Shown here: positions 19,415 through 31,995 of the stretch, piece after piece
Position numbering within the stretch: the first letter of the stretch is position 1
Layout of the letters: each line of letters begins with the position of its first letter
From: Vicia villosa
Lineage: Eukaryota > Streptophyta > Magnoliopsida > Fabales > Fabaceae
DNA length: 64,000 nucleotides
Reading direction: 5' to 3'
Assembly: GCF_029867415.1 (NCBI RefSeq)
Contig: NW_026705448.1
Span: 62,001 to 126,000 of the forward strand
Notes under the pieces: model-generated
The model's input: the letters and a program-made list of their open reading frames with translations, nothing else
Told to the model about the DNA's origin: nothing
Database searches by the model: none
Translations under genes and position numbers: made by a program

Positions 19415-21123
19415 ATTCACATTCACTCTGGATCCTGTTGATAACGATTCTGCTATTGCCAGTCATGACTTTGAAAATCCGATCTACCAAACTGAGGACG
19501 AAAGTGAGGAAGATTGTGAAGTACCTAGGGAACTTGCAAGTCTATTATAACAAGAATAAAGGACTATACAGCCGCATGAGGAGCCAATTGAGGTTATCAA
19601 CCTGGGCAGTGACGAAGAAAAGAAAGAAGTCAAGATAGGGGCTGATTTAGAAGACAGTGTCAAGCAAAGACTGATTCAAATGTTACAAGACTACGTTGAG
19701 ATATTCGCTTGGTCCTATGAAGATATGCCTGGCCTCGACATGGATATTGTGGTCCATCGCCTGCCAATCAAAGAAGGTAGCACTCCAGTTAAGCAGAAAC
19801 TGCGGAGAAGTAGGCCCGATATGTCCAAGAAGATTAAAGACGAGGTTGAGAAGCAATTCAACGCAGGTTTTCTAAAAGTTGTGAGTTATCCTCCATGGAT
19901 AGCTAACATCGTGCCTGTTCCTAAAAAAGATGGGAAAGTCAGAATGTGTGTAGACTACAGAGATCTGAATCGGGCAAGCCCCAAAGATGATTTCCCTTTA
20001 CCTCACATCGATGTACTGGTTGACAATACTGCACAATGCAAGATATTTTCCTTTGTGGATGGATTCTCAGGTTACAATCAAATCAAGATGGCGCCCGAAG
20101 ACATGGAAAAGACAACCTTCACAACACCCTGGGGAACCTTTTGTTACAAAGTGATGCCCTTTGGTTTAAAAAATGCAGGAGCAACGTATCAGCGTGCAAT
20201 GGTAGCTCTGTTCCATGATATGATTCATCAAGAAATAGAGGTTTATGTGGATGATATGATTGCAAAGTCTAACACCGAAGAAGAACATCTGGGTCATCTG
20301 CACAAGCTGTTTGACAGACTCAAGAAGTACAGGTTGCGACTGAATTCGAACAAGTGTACCTTTGGGGTGAGATCCGGTAAACTCTTAGGTTTCATTGTCA
20401 GCAGCAAGGGTATTGAAGTTGATCCTGCCAAGGTCAAAGCCATTCAAGAAATGCCCATACCCCGTACCGAGAAGCAAGTCAGAGGATTCTTGGAACGTCT
20501 GAACTACATCGCCAGATTTATTTCCCATATGACTACTACTTGTGTGCCAATCTTCAAATTGTTGAAGAAAGATCAAGTAGAAAGATGGAACGACAAATGC
20601 CAATTAGCCTTTGACAAGATCAAAGAATATCTTAAAAAACCGCCAATCTTGCTACCACCAGTGGAAGGAAGACCTCTGATAATGTACCTAACAGTGTTAG
20701 AAGATTCAATGGGGTGTGTACTGGGGCAACATGACGAGTTTGGCCGAAAAGAGCATGCAATCTACTATCTTAGCAAAAAGTTTACCGATTGTGAAACAAG
20801 ATACTCACTGCTCGAGAAAACTTGCTGTGCCTTGGCATGGGCGGCTCGCCGACTAAGACAGTATATGCTAAACCATACCACTTTGCTGATCTCCAAAATG
20901 GATCCTATTAAATATGTGTTCGAAAAACCTGCTCTCTCTAGAAGAATAGCAAGATGGAAAATGATCTTAATAGAGTATGACATCCAGTACACTTCGCAAA
21001 AGGCGATCAAAGGAAGTGTGGTAGCTGATCATCTGGCTCATCAAGCAGTGGATGATTATCAAGCATTGAACTTTGACTTCCCAAATGAAGATATTATGCT
21101 AGTTACTGACTCGAACAACCCAG
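19415..21123 (+). pseudogene. Ogre-1 reverse transcriptase and degenerate RNase H
   Basis: The predicted second exon begins with an acidic linker holding two in-frame TAA codons (19548 and 19557 region). The frame then stays open from 19680. RT motifs are VPVPKKDGKVRMCVDYRDLN, DGFSGYNQIKMA, FGLKNAGATYQR and the catalytic EVYVDDMIAK (near 20239). The RNase H that follows (YLTVLEDSMGCVLGQ near 20684) lacks the first catalytic Asp at the usual TDAS position. This is usual for the Tat/Ogre lineage, which has a second RNase H. A one-base loss near 21118-21125 shifts the frame before that domain. Confidence 0.88.
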
Positions 21124-21560
21124 ACCGGAGGAAGGACCCGAGCCAGGTCCCCGATGGACTATGGTTTTTGATGGAGCCTCAAATGCGCTTGGCAATGGCA
21201 TCGGAGCTATGATCATTTCTCCTGCAGGAGGACATACACCATTCACTGCCAGATTATGTTTCAACTGCACTAACAATATAGCCGAGTATGAAGCATGTAT
21301 TCTGGGTCTCAAAGCTGCAATCGATCTGAGAATCAAGTTCCTGGAGGTCTACGGAGACTCGACCCTTGTAATTTATCAAGTTAAGGGAGAATGGGACACG
21401 AAGCACCCGAATCTAATTCCTTACAAAGAATATATGCTGAGTTTGATTCCTTACTTTGAAGAAATCACTTTTGAACATATCCCGCGAGAAGAAAATCAAC
21501 TGGCTGATTCCTTAGCTACCATGTCATCTATGTTCAAAGTCAGGTGTGATAATGAGGCGC
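21124..21560 (+). pseudogene. Ogre-1 archaeal-type RNase H (aRH)
   Basis: Second RNase H typical of Tat/Ogre elements, in the frame opened by the shift near 21120. The catalytic residues are present: Asp in MVFDGASN, Glu in AEYEACILG, Asp in YGDSTLVIYQ and Asp in ENQLADSLA. It is expected to degrade the RNA strand of the RNA-DNA hybrid. It is fused upstream to RT and downstream to integrase in an intact element. Confidence 0.8.
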
Positions 21561-22730
21561 CAATGATCACCATTTACAGACAGGATGAACCAGCCTATTG
21601 CAATGAGATTGATACCGAAGGAGTAGAAGAAAAACCATGGTTCCATGAAGTAAAAAGATATCTCGAAGCCCAAGAGTACCCTGAAGGGGCATCCATTAAC
21701 GATAGAAAGTTTCTAAGAAGATTTGCTGCCAAATTCTTTCTAAGTAATGGAATCCTGTACAAGCGCAACCATGACTCGACTCTGCTTCGTTGTGTGAACA
21801 AGAAGGAAGCGGAACAGATTATGGAAGACATACACGATGGTGCCTTCGGTACTCATTCAAGTGGGCATATGATGGCTAAAAAGATCTTAAGAGCATGTTA
21901 TTATTGGTCTACCATGGAGACAGACTGCCATCATCACTCCAGAACTTGTCACAAATGCCAGATATATGCCGACAAAGTACATGTACCTCCAGTCCCATTA
22001 AACATTCTGACGGCTCCTTGGCTTTTTTGCAATGTGGGGAATCGATATGATTGGAGAAATCAAGCCTACTGCTTCCAACGGACATTGTTTTATCCTAGTC
22101 GCTATTGACTACTTCACAAAATGGGTAGAGGCAGCCTCGTTTGCTTCAGTCACCAAGAATATCGTGGCCCGGTTTATCAAGCATAATCTCATTTGTCGGT
22201 ATGGCGTCCCTGAAAGGATCATCACAGAGAATGGCACAAATTTAAACAACAGGATGATTACCGAACTCTGCACGCAGTTCCAAATCAAACATCATAATTC
22301 ATCCCCATATAGACCAAAGATGAATGGCACGGTGGAAGCTGCCAACAAGAACATCAAGAAGATCATACAAAAGATGACAGTAACCTACAAAGACTGGCAT
22401 GAGATGTTACCTTTTGCTCTTCATGGTTATCGCACCTCAGCACGTACCTCAACAGGAACAACTCCATTCTCCTTAGTCTATGGTATGGAGGCAGTTCTTC
22501 CAATTGAAATTCAGATTCCTTCCCTAAGGATTATGAAAGAAGCCGATCTAGACGAAGACGATTGGATTCGGACTCGGTTGGACTAGATAAACTTGAATGA
22601 TGAGAAGAGGCTTGCGGCTATTTGTCATGGCCACTTGTACCAGAAACGTATGATCAAAGCCTTCAACAAGAAAGTCAAAAGTCAGGCATATCAAATCGGT
22701 GATTTGGTTGTAAAACGCATCATCTTATGT
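21561..22730 (+). pseudogene. Ogre-1 integrase, frameshifted and 3' truncated
   Basis: The zinc-binding H..H..C..C region (HSSGHMMAKKI to CHKCQ) is at 21855-21960. A one-base gain in the T run at 22022-22028 shifts the frame before the core, which restarts at 22032 with WGIDMIGEIKP, then TENGTN and GTVEAANKN. The second catalytic Asp, expected in a TDNG motif, is Glu here (TENG). A TAG at 22584 follows, and the frame continues to about 22738. The C-terminal domain seen in Ogre-2 (about 60 residues) is missing. Not functional. Confidence 0.85.
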
Positions 22731-22738
22731 CTCGTTTA

Positions 22739-24242
22739 GAGACTAAAAAAAATAATTAGAGACTAAAAAAAAAATTATCCCGGTAGGCTGAAAACCTGAA
22801 AAGGCAGCCTAGGCAAAAGTTAGGAAATAAAACGTACGACTATGTCCCGTTTGGCCACCTACTCACCTTCAAGGTTCAACACATCAAAGGCACCAATCAG
22901 TCCAATCATTTTCTTCCAACAAGTGAGGGATGAGATACTCAAAGACAGATCGGCAATAGGAGAGTTGAAACTTGATTGGATTGTTTTCACATAGCTATTT
23001 CTCTTTATAAGTACTTTTTAAAGTTTTATGACAAATTCCTACTACTAGGATTTTTGTCTCCTTGTACTAATTAGCCTATTATGGCTCTCTTTCAAATCAA
23101 TACAGTTCATGCTCAAAATCAATATTTTCACTTTTTTCTGTTTTGAACGCGTAAACGTCCCAATGATAATTTTGAATGAACATATGCATTTGAATATGAT
23201 TGATGTTTATAAGAAAAACAGGAATAGCATTCAGGTAATGTCCCAATCATCTGGACATCATCCCAAAACCGGCAACATGGGAATATCCCCCCACAGAGCA
23301 ATCTTCAAGGAGTTATCTCCGGATAAGCAAGGCTCAATTAATTCCCCAACGGAGTGTTTTATCACCGACACTGAGTACGGGCATCAGAAGAAACAGTTCC
23401 CCAACAGAGATACATTTCTCAGCAGAATCCTCGATGAGATTTCCCTCTCCAACAGTATGATTCGAGGGGCCCTATCTCCAAGCTCGGACAAGATATTACA
23501 TCGAAGGATTGTTCATCTCCTTCACCCCCAGCAGGGCTGTTTAAGATCACTATCCCCAGAAGGTTGGATCCTCTACACAAAGGCTTGATCAAATAGTACA
23601 TCGGAGGATTACTCATCTCTCTTATTCCCAGTCAAGGTGCATCAAAATCAGAACCTTCAAATTACCTTCATCCCCAAGCGGCAGTCAAAGATCCCTCAAC
23701 AGAACATCCTGGTCCGTAAGGAAGTTCCCTAGCTGAGTATACTCGAACAAGATAGCAAAGATCATCAACGGTCATAATGCCATCATTTCCGAAATAACAA
23801 GCAGGGATTTATTTTCCTAACCAGAAGTTTGATACGCTCTAAACTGCATAAGTCATGTCCATACATCATACATCATACGCATATTCATACATAGCATATA
23901 ATGTTTCATGACAAACGCATACATAACATGCACGGTTCTAATTTAGTTTGAGAATTTCAACATATACATTACATGCATCATGACATTGCATGTCACTAAC
24001 TTGGTTTTTCAGGTAGACGAATATCCTCAGCAAGTTATTCTCAATCACATGCAATATTCTCATGGGTTCTATTCAGACAAGCATTCCTCTCAGATATAAT
24101 CAAACCAAAGATTCATTTTGAAGAGCTCTCTCTTTCCAAATCACTTATCAACTCTAAACAAGCAAAGCAGATACAAACTAATGGTGACTCATTCTGACAT
24201 TTCCAGGCTATACGACAGTCTAATAAACAACTTCAAATCCTT
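22739..24242 (+). other. Ogre-1 3' untranslated region
   Basis: No supported gene. It holds the covarying hairpin at 22784-22811, an open frame at 23109-23588 that has no recognisable motif, and several CCCCAGC/CCCCAAC stretches that also occur in Ogre-2. Confidence 0.7.
22784..22811 (+). other. Conserved 3' UTR hairpin, Ogre-1 copy
   Basis: Stem arms TAGGCTG (22784-22790) and CAGCCTA (22805-22811) are fully complementary. The 14-nt loop AAAACCTGAAAAGG is nearly the same as in the three Ogre-2 copies, while the stem sequence differs. It is flanked by CGG before and GGCAAAA after. Confidence 0.85.
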
Positions 24243-24610
24243 CAGATCTAAGTCGATACCTTGGACGGTTCCTTAATGATCTACCCTCAGATCTATGTCG
24301 ATGCCTTGGACGGTTCCTTAATGATCTACCCTCAGATCTAAGTCGATGCCTTGACGGTTCCTTAATGATCCACCTTCAGATCTAAGTCGATGCCTTGGAC
24401 GGTTCCTTAATGATCTACCTTCTGATCTAAGTCGATACCTCAGACGGTTCCTTAAAACAGTCAATCTTCAAGATCTAAAGCGGAAACTTCGGACGGTTCT
24501 GTAACGATCAACATTCAAAATCTAAAGCAGAAACTTTGGACAGTTCCGTAACGATCAACCTCCAAGATTTAAAGCGGTAACCTCGGACGGATCCGTAACG
24601 GTCAACACAG
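24243..24610 (+). repeat. 45-bp minisatellite in the Ogre-1 3' UTR
   Basis: Eight tandem units of about 45 bp begin near 24243, 24288, 24333, 24377, 24422, 24469, 24516 and 24563. The first five follow CAGATCTAAGTCGATGCC and the last three CAAGATCTAAAGCGGAAAC; all share GGACGGTTCC. Confidence 0.9.
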
Positions 24611-24856
24611 AGATTTAAATCCTTCATCAAGATATAATCAATGGATTCATTCTAATGAACAAACCATCAACACATTCACTAGATGGCATCTGAAAGCCCA
24701 TATCAGGTAATGTTTTGATCCGCCAACGATATTTCTCAAGCCACATTCAATGCAATTTCCAACATCACTTCTGGTGGAGGTAAGTGCAAATTTTCAGGGC
24801 ATCTAAATATTCAATCATCTTCTACCTTCAGATTCCAATCGGTCTCTTCAGGTTTA

Positions 24857-24877
24857 AGAAGATTGAATAGGGGCAAC
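24857..24877 (+). other. Ogre-1 polypurine tract
   Basis: AGAAGATTGAATAGGGGCAAC directly before the 3' LTR. Ogre-2 has a matching AATAGGGGCA block before its 3' LTR. Confidence 0.75.
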
Positions 24878-27800
24878 TGTTATACCCCAAAATTTGCCCG
24901 CATCTTTTTTCAAAAAAAGAAGGCAACAGACTTCTGTCTAAAAATTGGGAGTTTCATATAATCTTGGATTTTATTTCATAAATATCCTGATTTTATGAAT
25001 ACTCAGTTTTTAGGATATTTTTTATACGGTATTTTTGGTTCGCTGTACTGGTAACAATTAAATTATTATTGGTTTTTTGTTTCCCACTAATTTTTTGTAC
25101 TATATTATTTTCAAATCTCTTCCTTTCTTTTCAAATCTCTTTCTTTCAAATCAAATCCTAACTTTATTCCATACACTTTCTTTCAAATCCTACTACCACT
25201 CAAACTTTCCTTTTTTGTACGATACCACTTCATTCCCCAACGTCTCCATCCCTCTTTTCACTCTATAGATACCACTCATTTTTTCCATAAAATCTCACAT
25301 CAAATTTCACTCATCTCCCAAATTTCTATCATACTATCTCATAATTATTTTCTCTTCTTCCCCGGCAAAAATGGCAAAGTGGGCGGATACGTTTTTTCTT
25401 GTGGTCATATCTGTTTTTGTGGTGATTATGTCCTTTTTCTGTCTGCATAATCCTGAAAAATGCGGACCTGGGATGCTTGCACTCCCGTACATCTATATAT
25501 TGTTGTTTATAGCATGGGCTTTTAATCGTCATACTTAAAGTTTGTCGTATCTTTCGCTTTCAAAATAACGTACCGTTCATTATATTTGTCGTACTGTTCG
25601 TTATATTATGTAATATTTGTACTGTCAGTATTAAATATTGTATTGTCTATTGTACTATCACTTAATTATTGAGATAATATTATGTGTGTTTATTGCTAGT
25701 TAAATATTTATTTTTCTGTGCATTAAATCCTTCTCAAGATTATTATCAGTAATTTCGTTCGCGTACGGTATATTTTATTTATTTATTATGTTTGTGTTTT
25801 TCTAACAACTCATGTAAATAATTTTCACCATTAACACAACAAAAACAAAAAAGAAAAAAATTAAGTTTAAAGTTTCCACTTTAACTGTTACGTTAATGCC
25901 CGGACAGCCAGTTAACAGTCAAACCCGCTGACAGCACGATTCTCCGTGTTTGTACCATCAGTCAAATCAATCTTTTGCATTTCAAAATTCCAAGATTTTT
26001 GTTCTAGAAGTCTTCTGATAATCACATGATCAGCAGAGACTCAACACTACATAAAAATCAGGTACGCTTAACTATCTCCTACACAAACAGTCCCTAACTA
26101 GGGTTTTTGTTTTTTTTTCTTCAGGAGAACAAGTTTTTTGAGACCTCAAATGGATTTCATGGATCTCCATATGTCTCAAAGTACCACCAGACAAATTTTC
26201 AAACTTCGATTCGCTCGGACGCACAGTCAACAGCTCAAACAGTCAACAGACGACCAGTTTGACCAAAAAGTCAACAGACACTCAAAAATAATTTTTTTTG
26301 TCAACATCCATATTTTGTCAAAAGATTCATCATTTGATCAATGGTTGATCATAATTCATCAAGAAAAGTTCAGAAATCGACAAAACTCTAAGTTTCAAAA
26401 TTAGGGTTTTCTCCTAAAAAGTCAACAGAACTTTGACCGGCCATAACTCTCTCCTCGTTCATCCGAAAAATTCCAACCAAAGCTTATTTTGAAGGAAATT
26501 CAATTATATTTCAAATGCAATTGGTCCCATGGTCATTGGATTTACCATTTGGAAAGTATGAGCTCAGACATTACAGGTCATTTTCGAAGTCAACAAAAAA
26601 CAGTTTTTTGTCAAAGCCCATAACATCAAGATAACTTCTCCAAATGCAAAAAAGCTTCCAATGTAGCTTGTAGAGGACATCTTGAGGTTTCTAAAAAGTA
26701 CAAGAACTTCTTCATATGATCAAAATTGAGGGAGCTATGCCTTGTTGAAGTTGGTCATTTTTTGGGAAAATGCATGAAACCAACATTGATCAAAATTGTT
26801 TTTCTTCCAAAAGGGCCCAAGCATTTATGATCCAAACATGTTCCTAATAATGTTTAAGGCCTCCCGCGACCAACATTAGGCCCATAACATTTTTATTTCT
26901 TTTTTGATTTAATTTTACTTCATTTGAAGTTAAATTAAAAAAGAAATTATCCAAGATAATGATCCAATGCTTTGTCTTTAGCTTGAGTCACCAAGTTTGA
27001 TCCAAATTCTGAAGCATAGAGGTACAGAAGACCTATGGCAAGAGGGGTGAAGAAAATTGAAGCCATGGCCAAGACTTTAAAAGCTTTTATTCATAAAAAA
27101 TTCAAAATTTCAAAGGCACTCAAGTATGGAAGAAAAGCATGGTTGCTTAAGTTCTAAGCACTCAATCTTGCCTATATAATAGCTCGAGTCCATCAGCATC
27201 AAGGAGAAATGAATTCTCAACCAGAAACATACTTGTATCACACTTGAAAATTTCAAAGAAATTTAAAATTCGAATTTTGAGTTTAAGCTAGATTCAAGTG
27301 CCAATAATCATCCAAACACGTTCCTCAAGTAATTATGAAACTATCCCAATCATTTCCAACAATCAAAGCACCCTAAATCAAGCTCCATAGCTCACGGTTT
27401 GTTCGAACAAAAACCTACAAAAATATAATCATACATGCATATTTAACAAGATGTAATTGCATACTTGTGTTTGGTTAGATGCTCTGATCGTTTCTGGAAC
27501 TTTAATTTGATTTTAATGGATGTTTGAAGAACTTACCATTTTAGGGTTCTTGAGCTCTATTTTGGGGTTCTTCGTTTTAGGCAAAATTTCAGGAAATTAA
27601 TGGTTCTATTGAGTTCGTGAGACCCATACGAGCTCAACCATGGTCTCACAATAAATTTTTGATGCTTGTGTGGAGTTTGGATAGGTTGCAGGTTTGTAGC
27701 GACGGACAAAAACTGTAGGTAAAACCTTTACCTACGGTTACAGACTTAAGGCGACGGGCTGGAGGTTGAAGGTGACTGCGTGACGCCATCTGAATGGCCA

Positions 27801-29407
27801 GTTTGAAAAACGCGCGTTTTGTTTTGCCCCCAGATCTGGTGCTTCGCTTTCTAAGCTATTGCCATGTGCCATACATCCGTGTCCATCAGATCAATCTGAT
27901 CCCCTCATCTAACGCTCCTTGCCTTGCAAGCTCACCATAGACCCTTAGGGTCTGCCACATTGGATCATATATATTAGTATTTTCTTAATTAATTTGTTTT
28001 TTCTTGCATAATTAATAAAAAATACTTTCAAAAATCCAAAAATAATTTTAATTTCACTTTTAGATTGATAAAATGTTTAATTAATTTTTGACATGAAAAT
28101 ATTTTATATTTCTTCATAATTAAAATATTTTGTTTAATTAATTAGATAATATTTATATATTTATCTTTTAATTATTTCTAACCTATCAAAAAATCAGAAA
28201 AAAATATTTCTTTTTTTAAATTAAGTTTACATATCATGAACTAATTTTGTACATAATTAGAATATTTTTATCTTTAAGTTTAATTTATGTGTATAATTAC
28301 TTGTATAATTATATATTAATTAACTTAATAATCTCCAAAACAATTTCAAAAATCACAAAAAAAAAAGTAATTTTATTATAAAACTAATTAACAAACAATT
28401 TGGACATATTTTAGACTTAACTTTTTAGGTTTAAATTTTATTTCTAATTCTTAACCTTTTAATTAAATTAATTATGCATTAATTTTAATTAAAATCAACC
28501 ATCCAAAAATCCAAAAATATTTTCCCTTTATCTTATTACAATTTAAATTCATAGATAAATGTATAGGTTGTCAAATTCATGTAAATAGCGTAGTTTACAT
28601 TTCTCGCACAATCAATGTAATAGCGTAGATTTACCTTCCGCATTTTACATTCCCGCACTTTAATTCCTGTACATATAAAACTGCGTGTATGTCAAGAATA
28701 ATAACTGAAGCGCTAGATCACTAATCTCAAGACAAAACATATCTGAAAACAAAACACAATCACACTTGCACCTCTTAGGGTAATCCCTCTGTTACTCTTT
28801 TCAAAACCAATCATATTATTTCAAATGCAAAAGTTCAAATTTTTCTTCTGTATTCAGTCAAAGAAAACTTTCTAAAGAAATGGGAAAAAACCTTATAAAC
28901 TTAGGGTATACCTCCTAATTGCTTGCTCAATCAAAAACAACAAAAGTTCTCACATATCACTGTTTTTCCAAAACAAATTTTCAAAAGACTACACTTTGTA
29001 TATGTCCAAACAAGGATCATTACGAAGTTAAAAATCTTTTTTTTAAACCATCAAAACATCTTTCGAAAGATAAATACTTTGTATACATCCGCACAAGGAT
29101 CATTACAAAGTTAACTCTTTACAAAAATATTTAAAACCACATACAAGCATTTCAAGCAAAACAAACGATTCAAACAAGTGAGCTAAGCAATTAAGAGCCC
29201 ATGGATAACCATTGATACAAAGGGTGCTAACACCTTCCCTTTGTATAACCTACCCCCGAACCCAAAATCTCTTTAAGGTCTTTTTCTGTTTCTTTTATAA
29301 ACCTTTCCTTAATTGCATAAAATAAAAGTCGGTGGCGACTCTCTGATTTTCACAACTCAAAAATAAAAGAAGAGTCAGTTCGCATCCCACAAAAAACCGA
29401 GGCGACA
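24878..29407 (+). repeat. Ogre-1 3' LTR
   Basis: 4530 bp, starting TGTTATACCCC and ending GGCGACA, followed by ATTAG. It lacks the roughly 140-bp block found at 6761-6902 in the 5' LTR and has scattered substitutions. Confidence 0.95.
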
Positions 29408-30751
29408 ATTAGAATTTAAGAATCTACGATGGCCGAGAAAGACATTCTTCTGACAAAGATCCAATCGTGTCGTATCGGTTTCATCTTCGCAAACAGGACA
29501 CGCTTTTTGACCTTTATTGCTGTACCCGTATAGATTTCCGTATGCTGGAAAATCATTAATTATTCCAAACAACATCGCCCTCAAGTTGAAACTTTCTTTC
29601 CTATACCCATCGTAAACCTCCACACCGTTCTCCCACAAAAACTTTAAATCTTTGATTAAGGGTGCCAAGTATACGTCTATGTTATTCCCTGGTTGTTTAG
29701 GCCCAGAAATTAGCATAGATAACATCATGTACTTACGCTTCATACATAGCCACGGAGGTAGGTTATAAATCATAAGAATCACAGGCCATGTGCTATGCGA
29801 GATACTTTGAATACCATGCGGGTTCATTCCATCAGTAGACAATGACAAGCGAAGGTTTCTTGCTTCTTTTCCAAATTCAAGATAATCAGTATCAACTTTC
29901 ATCCACTATGGTGAGTCTGCCGGATGTCGCAACTTTCCATCAATAATTCTTTCATCTGCATGCCAAGTCAAGTGTCTTGAATCGGTTTCACTACGATACA
30001 TGCGTCTACATCTCGGAATTATAGGAAAATACCATAAGACTTTGGCCGGAGACAACTTTTTCTTATATCGAGGGGCACCGCATTTAGGACACTCATTCAA
30101 CGCTGCATACTCGTTTCGAAACAAAACACAATATTTTGGACATGCATGTATCTTATCATAGCTCATGCCAATAGAGGACAACATCTTTTTGGCTTCATAC
30201 GTTCGATTGAGGAGAACATTATCCTCTGGTAGCATATCTTTCATAAGGGCTAATAACTCTGTGAAACTTTTATCCGACCATCCATTGTCCGCCTTTAAGT
30301 TGTACAACTTTAACACCGCCGACAATCTTGTGAATTTTGAACAACCATCATACAACGGTTTCTCTGCATCGCTTACCAACCTCTTGAACATTTTGGGACA
30401 ATCCTCAAGATCTTCTTCAAGCGCTTCTGCAATCTCTTCGACTCGATCATAATCGTATGTGTCTGTGCAATCGTCGTTTGAAGCATACTTCGTATTACAC
30501 CTCGACTCAACATTCCCGTTACTTTTCTCACCATGCAAACTCCAAACTGTATAACTTCTATCAATTCCAAACCGTAGTAAATGCGATGCCAACTGATTCC
30601 CGTCAACCTTACCCCCATAGCAGCAACCCATGCAAGGACACGCCATTCGAATCGGGTCTTTGGCGTGCGCAACCACAAATTTAACGAATTCCCATAACTC
30701 TTTCTCGTACTCTTTCGACAACCGGTTTGAATTCATCCATGTCTTATCCAT
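29408..30751 (-). pseudogene. CACTA transposase, N-terminal part (transposase-associated and TNP2 domains)
   Basis: Start Met at 30751 (MDKTWMNSN). The first 75 residues match the transposase-associated domain seen at the start of plant CACTA transposases, with a Cys-rich CPCMGCC motif. A zinc-like CPKCGAPRY lies about 30 residues before the HLTWHADERI block, and TNP2 follows: LSLSTDGMNPHGIQ, PPWLCMKRKYMM and GYSNKGQKACPVC. A TAG at 29903-29905 breaks the frame between RHPADSP and WMKVD, where relatives have Gln, a likely CAG to TAG change. The frame is cut by Ogre-1 at RRFLN and resumes at 6593. Confidence 0.88.
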
Positions 30752-31995
30752 GTCTTAATTAAGCTAAACAAAAACAACTAATTATTAAGGCACAAAACGG
30801 TATAATGCGTTTATGTCAAAACCAATAATAAAATGCAGCATATTCACACAATTTCAGACAAATTCATCACAATATTTTTCATATTTAACAATGATTTAGG
30901 TAATAAAACGCAGCATATTCATCATAATAAAATGCAGGTTCAATATTTTGAGTAATAAAACGCAACATATATATTCACGCAATTTCAGACAAATTAATCA
31001 CAATACTAGTAATTTAAGAAAGAAATTTACCTCGGATTTCACCGAACTCAAGAAAACGTAGAGATTGAGTGCTGTACGTCAAACTAGGCCAGGAAACGCT
31101 GCTAATTCAAAGGAAAGAAAACTTCTATTATAAAAAATTTCATACAAAAAAAACCGACTCAACCACTAATTAGTTTATATACAAATGATACTAGAACTAT
31201 CTGTAATAGCATAAGTAGTGCATTAATGTGAGTATACATAAAAATGAGGCCATACTCCATAGCTTAAGAAATATGTCAATCTTAAGAAAAAATGAGGCCA
31301 TACAAATGATGCATTACTCGGTATTCAAGAATTGGAACCGCATCAATCAACCAATATAATCACAATTTGATATTAACAACAATTCAACATGCGTGATTCA
31401 ATGAACATCCCCACCCTTAAATGTCAAGAATGAACAACAACACTTTAATTTTAACATCAATTAAGCACAACAAGCATTGAGTTTCAAGAATCCACAACAA
31501 CAAATATGAATTTCTAGCAATATCAATCTCAACAATTAGTGTTCAACATCAATATGAATATCAACGCAATTCTACCTCTCATTCAAATTCGTTCAACAAC
31601 AACAACCTCCATAATTGAATATTCCTCATTAGGCACAACAATTTGCAAATTCAGAATTCAAGTATCATCACAAGTAGCAAGCATGTAATCATCATCATCA
31701 CACTTATATTCAAACAACAAGACCCACACTAGAATTTATCATCAACTACCAACAACAATAAACAGGTTTAATCCACAATGCAAATAATTGAATCAACAAC
31801 TAAAGGATCGTGAAATTACCGAGAAAATGAAGAGAAGATCAGAGGAGTAAAGACCACGGTCGGAATTGCAACCAGAAGGTGAAGCCGTAGTGCAAACGCA
31901 GAGTCACTGCGCAAAGCAGGAGCTCACAGCGTGAATCGAGTAGAGAGATAGAGGATTCACGATGGAGGGAGGAAGTCCGACGAGGTTGCGGCGGT
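30752..31995 (-). other. CACTA transposase 5' region with possible 5' UTR introns
   Basis: No coding frame. Splice-like signals on the minus strand suggest two 5' UTR introns: 31819-31099 (donor G|GTAATT, acceptor TTAGCAG) and 31030-30764 (donor GAG|GTAAAT, acceptor GTTTAG). The last acceptor lies 12 bases before the start codon. 31100-31800 is AT- and CAA-rich. Confidence 0.4.

Larger units (their letters stand above)
6594..29407 (+). mobile_element. Ogre-1: Ty3/gypsy Ogre/Tat retrotransposon, 22.8 kb, degraded
   Basis: Complete element flanked by the 5-bp duplication ATTAG and bounded by long LTRs (6594-11258 and 24878-29407). Features in order are a primer site, ORF1, gag, protease, intron, RT, degenerate RNase H, archaeal-type RNase H, integrase, a 2.2-kb 3' untranslated region and a polypurine tract. 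This order, the ORF1 before gag and the intron before RT are hallmarks of Ogre elements of legumes. At least seven in-frame stops, two frameshifts and a truncated integrase end make it inactive. The LTRs differ by a few percent in the parts I compared by eye, so it is older than Ogre-2. Confidence 0.93.
4798..31995 (-). mobile_element. CACTA (En/Spm) DNA transposon, host of all other insertions
   Basis: The minus strand encodes a TNP2-type transposase: an N-terminal part at 30751-29408 and a C-terminal part at 6593-5507, followed by subterminal repeats at 4813-4950. The two coding parts are separated only by Ogre-1, and removing Ogre-1 with one target-site copy restores one reading frame. The left edge is cut by a copia LTR at 4797 and the right edge by the SIRE LTR at 31996. 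The CACTA terminal repeats are therefore outside the window. The presence of the transposase and the subterminal GCGCT repeats supports the class; the true ends are not seen. Confidence 0.85.

Noticed and set aside
23109..23588. 159-codon frame in the Ogre-1 3' UTR
   Set aside because: No known motif, odd composition, and no counterpart in Ogre-2.
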